A DNA stretch of 14,623 nucleotides from the NCBI GenBank assembly GCA_022562335.1, contig JADFPM010000034.1, forward strand, positions 1 through 14,623, in the 5' to 3' direction. The translations under genes were made by a program, and so were the position numbers. The notes under the pieces were generated by a model. That model worked only from the letters and a program-made list of their open reading frames with translations. It was not told the origin of the DNA and ran no database searches. Within the stretch, counting starts at the first letter, position 1, and each line of letters starts with the position of its first letter. The stretch comes from Chloroflexota bacterium. GTDB lineage: Bacteria > Chloroflexota > Dehalococcoidia > Lucifugimonadales > UBA3495. This document shows, piece after piece, positions 11,546 to 14,623 of the stretch.

Positions 11546-13633
11546 TCACGTCTTCAATATGGAGCTCAGCATGTTCTCCGGGACCGGTTGGTAGTACTTG
11601 AACTCCATGGAGAAAGTCGCCCGGCCTTTGGTGATGGAGCGCAGGGCCGTGGTGTAGGCGAAGGTCTCACCCAGGGGTAAAATACCCCGCACCACCTGGA
11701 TGGTCTCCTGACCTTCGATGTTGCTTATCTGCACCCGTCTGGTGCCCAGATCGCCCAGAACATCACTGAGGAATTCCCCCGGCGTTTCCACTTCCAGGTC
11801 TGCCATGGGCTCCAACAATACCGGTTTACCCTTTCTGGATCCCTCCCGCACCGCAATCATGGCCGCGCTGCGAAAGGCGATCTCCGACGAGTCAACATCG
11901 TGGTAGCTGCCGTCGACCAGACGCACCTTTATATCCACCAGAGGATAACCACCCAATGGGCCGTTGTCCAATGCCGCGCGTACGCCCTTTTCCACCGCCG
12001 GAATGTACTCCCTGGGGATGGACCCGCGGACGATCGCGTTCTCAAAGATCACGCCTTCGCCCCGTTCCAAAGGCTCCATTTCCAGCCAAACGTGGCCGAA
12101 CTGGCCATGTCCTCCCGATTGGCGGACGAAACGCCCTTCCACTCGAATGGGTTGGGTGATGGACTCCCGGTAGGACACCCTGGGCGGTCCCACCTTGGAT
12201 TCCACCTGGAATTCGCGGCGCATCCGGTCCACCAACACTTCCAGATGGAGTTCACCCATTCCGGAGATGATGGTTTGACCGGTTTCAGAGTTGAATGTGA
12301 CGATAAACGTGGGGTCTTCGTCCGACAGTTTGCGCAGGGAGGCGGTGAGCCGGTCCTGATCGGCCCGGGTCGCGGGTTCGATGGCCACAGAAACAACCGG
12401 TTGCGGGAACTTGGGCGGCTCCAATACCGCCGGTTCCGGGCCGGTTACCGTATCCCCGGTGAAGGTGTTTTTCAGTCCGATGGCGGCGCATATGTTGCCT
12501 GCGCTCACTTCTTCCAGCTCTTCCCGGTGGTTGGCGTGCATATGCAGGATACGCCCCAACCGCTCGTTTTGGCCCTTGGTCGAGTTTTGTACCGTTGCCC
12601 CTGCTTTCACCGTGCCCGAATATATCCTTAAGAAAACCAACCGGCCCACGTAGGGGTCCGTGGCGACTTTGAATGCCAGAGCGGCCAGCGGCTCTTCGGG
12701 GTCCGCATGGCGTATGACGATCTCGTTGTTGTCCGATCTCACCCCTTCCACTGGAGGGACATCTATAGGCGAGGGCAAATAATAGATTACGGCGTCCATC
12801 AGCGGTTCTACGCCCTTGTTACGTATAGCGCTGCCGCAAAGGACCGGGATCAATTCCCTGGCGATTGTCGCCCGGCGCAGGGCCTGCCGCAGGGAATCTT
12901 CGTCGATCTCTTCCCCGTCCAAATACCGGATCAACAAGGCTTCGTCGGTCTCTACGATCTTTTCGATCATTGCCTGGCGGTAATTTTCATACGCCTCTTG
13001 GTAGTCTTCGGGGACCGGTTCCACCACCGGAGGCAAAGTGTCGTCTTTCTGAGAATGATCGGAGCCGCCGTTGGGATATATGGTGGCCCGGCCGCCGATG
13101 AGGTCGATCACACCCCGGAAACCGGACTCTTCTCCAATGGGGAGTTGCACCGCGACCGGATTGCCTTTCAACCGGCGCCGGATGGATTCGATGGTACGCT
13201 CGTAACTGGCGCCGACCCGGTCCATCTTGTTGACAAAGCAGAGGCGGGGGACTTTGTAGGTGTCGGCCTGCCGCCAAACCGTTTCCGACTGGGATTGAAC
13301 GCCGGCCACGGCGTCCAGCACCACCACGCCGCCGTCCAGGACCCTGAGGCTCCTTTCCACTTCGGCGGTGAAGTCCACGTGGCCCGGGGTGTCGATGATG
13401 TTTATCCGGTGGTCTTTCCAGGTGGAGGTGATGGCGGCGGCGGTGATCGTTATCCCCCGCTCTCGCTCTTGGGGCATCCAGTCCATGGTCGTGGTGCCTT
13501 CGTCCACACCACCCATCCGGTGGATAACACCTGTGAGGAATAACACCCGTTCAGTGACGGTGGTCTTGCCTGCGTCAATATGGGCGATGAATCCGATGTT
13601 CCTGATCTTGTCGATGGGACAGGCGGTGTCCAT
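11546..13633 (-). CDS. fusA: Elongation factor G
   Basis: EF-G is the GTPase that drives translocation and, with RRF, ribosome recycling. The 695-residue protein has all five domains: G1 'AHIDAGKTT' (17-25), switch I region 'MDWMPQERERGITIT' (50-64), G3 'DTPGH' (81-85, with catalytic His85), G4 'NKMD' (135-138), G5 'CGSA', domain II from about residue 300, domain IV with 'GGHGQFGHVWLEMEP' and domain V with 'LEPMADLEVETPGEF'. The P-loop ends TTVTER rather than the more common TTTTER, which is a minor known variation as far as I recall. ATG 13633 has no clear SD; an in-frame stop lies 5 codons upstream, so no earlier start is possible. It follows rpsG by 177 nt. Confidence 0.98.
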   Translation of the reverse strand: MDTACPIDKIRNIGFIAHIDAGKTTVTERVLFLTGVIHRMGGVDEGTTTMDWMPQERERGITITAAAITSTWKDHRINIIDTPGHVDFTAEVERSLRVLDGGVVVLDAVAGVQSQSETVWRQADTYKVPRLCFVNKMDRVGASYERTIESIRRRLKGNPVAVQLPIGEESGFRGVIDLIGGRATIYPNGGSDHSQKDDTLPPVVEPVPEDYQEAYENYRQAMIEKIVETDEALLIRYLDGEEIDEDSLRQALRRATIARELIPVLCGSAIRNKGVEPLMDAVIYYLPSPIDVPPVEGVRSDNNEIVIRHADPEEPLAALAFKVATDPYVGRLVFLRIYSGTVKAGATVQNSTKGQNERLGRILHMHANHREELEEVSAGNICAAIGLKNTFTGDTVTGPEPAVLEPPKFPQPVVSVAIEPATRADQDRLTASLRKLSDEDPTFIVTFNSETGQTIISGMGELHLEVLVDRMRREFQVESKVGPPRVSYRESITQPIRVEGRFVRQSGGHGQFGHVWLEMEPLERGEGVIFENAIVRGSIPREYIPAVEKGVRAALDNGPLGGYPLVDIKVRLVDGSYHDVDSSEIAFRSAAMIAVREGSRKGKPVLLEPMADLEVETPGEFLSDVLGDLGTRRVQISNIEGQETIQVVRGILPLGETFAYTTALRSITKGRATFSMEFKYYQPVPENMLSSILKT

Positions 13634-13810
13634 GATGGGGTCGACTTAGGGCCTGGCTGCCTACTAAACAAGGGGTCGCCCGATTTAGCGGGAGGATGCG
13701 AGGGACTAGGTCTAATATCTCCTTACAGATTTCCCTGATCTATCTTTATTTAGATCGAACTTGTTTGCCGTATAGGTCCTTGTTCCAGTGGCTTCTTCAC
13801 CAGGCGATGA
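13634..13810 (-). other. 177-nt intergenic region between rpsG and fusA, no gene found
   Basis: This is the longest non-coding stretch in the window. On the minus strand it holds a 6-bp perfect inverted repeat, GATCTA / TAGATC with an 8-nt loop (plus-strand 13737-13756), and a strong SD-like AAGGAG (13719-13724) that is not followed by ATG, GTG or TTG within usable distance. It is visibly richer in A and T than its neighbours in its middle part. A promoter or regulatory leader for fusA is plausible from position and composition, but I cannot identify -35/-10 boxes with confidence. Confidence 0.35.
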
Positions 13811-14281
13811 CTAGCGGCGATAATGAACGAAGGCACGGTTGGCTTCGGCCATGCGGTGCAGTTCGTCCTTTCGGCGCACCGCCGAACCTTCACCGCGGGA
13901 GGCATCCATCAATTCCTGTGCCAGCCCGTTGCGCATGGGTATGCCAGAACGTCCCCGGGCTCCCCGGATGATCCAGCGCTGGGCCAAGGCCTCGGCCCGG
14001 TTGCGCCGCAGTTCCGTGGGCACCTGATAGGTTGCTCCGCCCACCCGCTTGGGTTTCACCTCAACCATGGGGGTGGCGTTTCGCATGGCCTGCTCAAACA
14101 CTTCCACCGGGTCCCGGTTGGACTGCTCTTCGATGATTTCAAATGCCTTATAGACGATGCGCTGGGCGGTGGTCTTTTTGCCCCGTTGCATCAACCGGTT
14201 GATGAACTTGGCCAGTTCCAGGTTTCCATACCGGGCGTCGGGTGGAATCACCCTGGGAACGGCTGGTCTTCTTCTAGACAT
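13811..14281 (-). CDS. rpsG: 30S ribosomal protein S7
   Basis: S7 nucleates assembly of the small-subunit head and touches the E-site tRNA; in E. coli it represses the str operon. The 156 residues equal the usual bacterial length and show 'SRRRPAVPRVIPPDARYGN' at the start and the S7 signature 'AMRNATPMVEVKPKRVGG' followed by 'ATYQVPTEL'. The C-terminal 'RRKDELHRMAEANRAFVHYR' is typical. ATG 14281 has AAGGTG about 8 nt upstream. An 80-nt gap separates it from rpsL. Confidence 0.99.
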   Translation of the reverse strand: MSRRRPAVPRVIPPDARYGNLELAKFINRLMQRGKKTTAQRIVYKAFEIIEEQSNRDPVEVFEQAMRNATPMVEVKPKRVGGATYQVPTELRRNRAEALAQRWIIRGARGRSGIPMRNGLAQELMDASRGEGSAVRRKDELHRMAEANRAFVHYRR

Positions 14282-14361
14282 AGGACATACACCTTGCTCA
14301 AATCCCGGCGAAAGATCGGGGGGGATGACGGTAATTTAGCTGCGGGCTCGTTGGTTATATG

Positions 14362-14623
14362 CTAGCCCCGAGGCCGGGTTGCCCCGTATTTGCTGCGGCC
14401 CCGGCGGCGTGCTTGAACGCCTTCACAGTCGAACGCGGCACGAATCACGTGATACCTGACGCCGGGTAAATCCTTGACCCGCCCGCCGCGGACCAACACC
14501 ACGGAGTGCTCCTGAAGATTATGCCCTTCACCGCCGATGTAGGCGGTGATCTCAATCCCATTGGTCAGGCGCACTCGGGCGATCTTGCGTAGCGCGGAAT
14601 TGGGCTTTTTGGGGGTCATGGTG
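14362..14623 (-). CDS. rpsL: 30S ribosomal protein S12, 3' part (5' end outside window)
   Basis: S12 is at the decoding centre and is the target of streptomycin-resistance mutations. The C-terminal about 86 residues are present, up to the stop at 14362. The Met at 14619 is internal, not the start: the frame continues to the window edge and the residues align to the middle of S12 just before 'TPKKPNSALRKIARVRL'. The Lys of KKPNS is the classic streptomycin site (Lys43 in E. coli numbering by homology). 'VRGGRVKDLPGVRYHVIR' contains the Asp that can be methylthiolated. The basic end 'RRRGRSKYGATRPRG' is typical. Confidence 0.98.
   Translation of the reverse strand, partial: TMTPKKPNSALRKIARVRLTNGIEITAYIGGEGHNLQEHSVVLVRGGRVKDLPGVRYHVIRAAFDCEGVQARRRGRSKYGATRPRG

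Noticed and set aside
12707..13543. A 278-codon plus-strand open frame
   Set aside because: It is antisense to the fully conserved GTPase domain of EF-G; its openness comes from the codon use of fusA.
13679..13692. CCCG/CGGG hairpin in the rpsG-fusA gap as a terminator
   Set aside because: Only 4 bp of stem and no proper U-tract after it; and fusA follows in the same operon order.
14302..14326. Possible hairpin ATCCC...GGGAT in the rpsL-rpsG gap
   Set aside because: Only 5 bp in a G-rich run, with several equal pairings; not convincing as a terminator or S7 site.
1..14623. Mobile elements, CRISPR arrays, tRNA or rRNA genes
   Set aside because: I looked for transposase-like frames, regularly spaced repeats and RNA gene features and saw none; nearly all sequence is accounted for by the minus-strand genes.

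Overview
All supported genes in this window lie on the minus strand and, read from the right-hand end leftward, form one long translation operon: rpsL (3' part only), rpsG, fusA, rpsJ, rplC, rplD, rplW, rplB, rpsS, rplV, rpsC, rplP, rpmC, rpsQ, rplN, rplX, rplE, rpsN, rpsH, rplF, rplR, rpsE, rpmD, rplO. This is the fused str-S10-spc order of bacteria. Many junctions overlap or are only a few bases long (TAATG at rplN/rplX, ATGA at rpsQ/rplN, 1-4 nt gaps elsewhere), and Shine-Dalgarno (SD) sequences often sit inside the preceding gene, so coupled translation is likely. The largest non-coding stretch is 177 nt, between rpsG and fusA.

After rplO the expected next gene is secY. The reading frame does begin as SecY: about 40 codons with a clear SecY N-terminal signature. 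It then switches in frame, around position 814, into NADH:quinone oxidoreductase subunit J, followed by nuoK and the first 19 codons of nuoL. The left end is therefore a join between the ribosomal operon and a respiratory complex I operon, made through a chimeric secY'-nuoJ reading frame. It is either a real rearrangement or a contig misassembly, and the sequence alone cannot decide. It is the most notable feature here.

The second theme is protein tails. Five ribosomal proteins carry extra low-complexity acidic sequence: S17 (about 136 residues at the C-terminus), L5 (about 92 at the N-terminus, mixed acidic and Arg-rich), L3 (about 64, C-terminal), L4 (about 57, C-terminal) and S3 (about 28, C-terminal). 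The ribosomal cores themselves look complete and ordinary. The tails contain short in-frame DNA repeats, suggesting growth by slippage or duplication.

Organism: a bacterium of moderately GC-rich composition with a Zn-ribbon S14, a four-cysteine L24, no tuf between fusA and rpsJ, and TTG/GTG starts on several ribosomal genes. From my memory of family gene orders and protein flavour this best fits Chloroflexota (Dehalococcoidia or SAR202-like), possibly an environmental genome, but that is an inference that needs a phylogeny. I saw no mobile element, CRISPR array, tRNA or rRNA.
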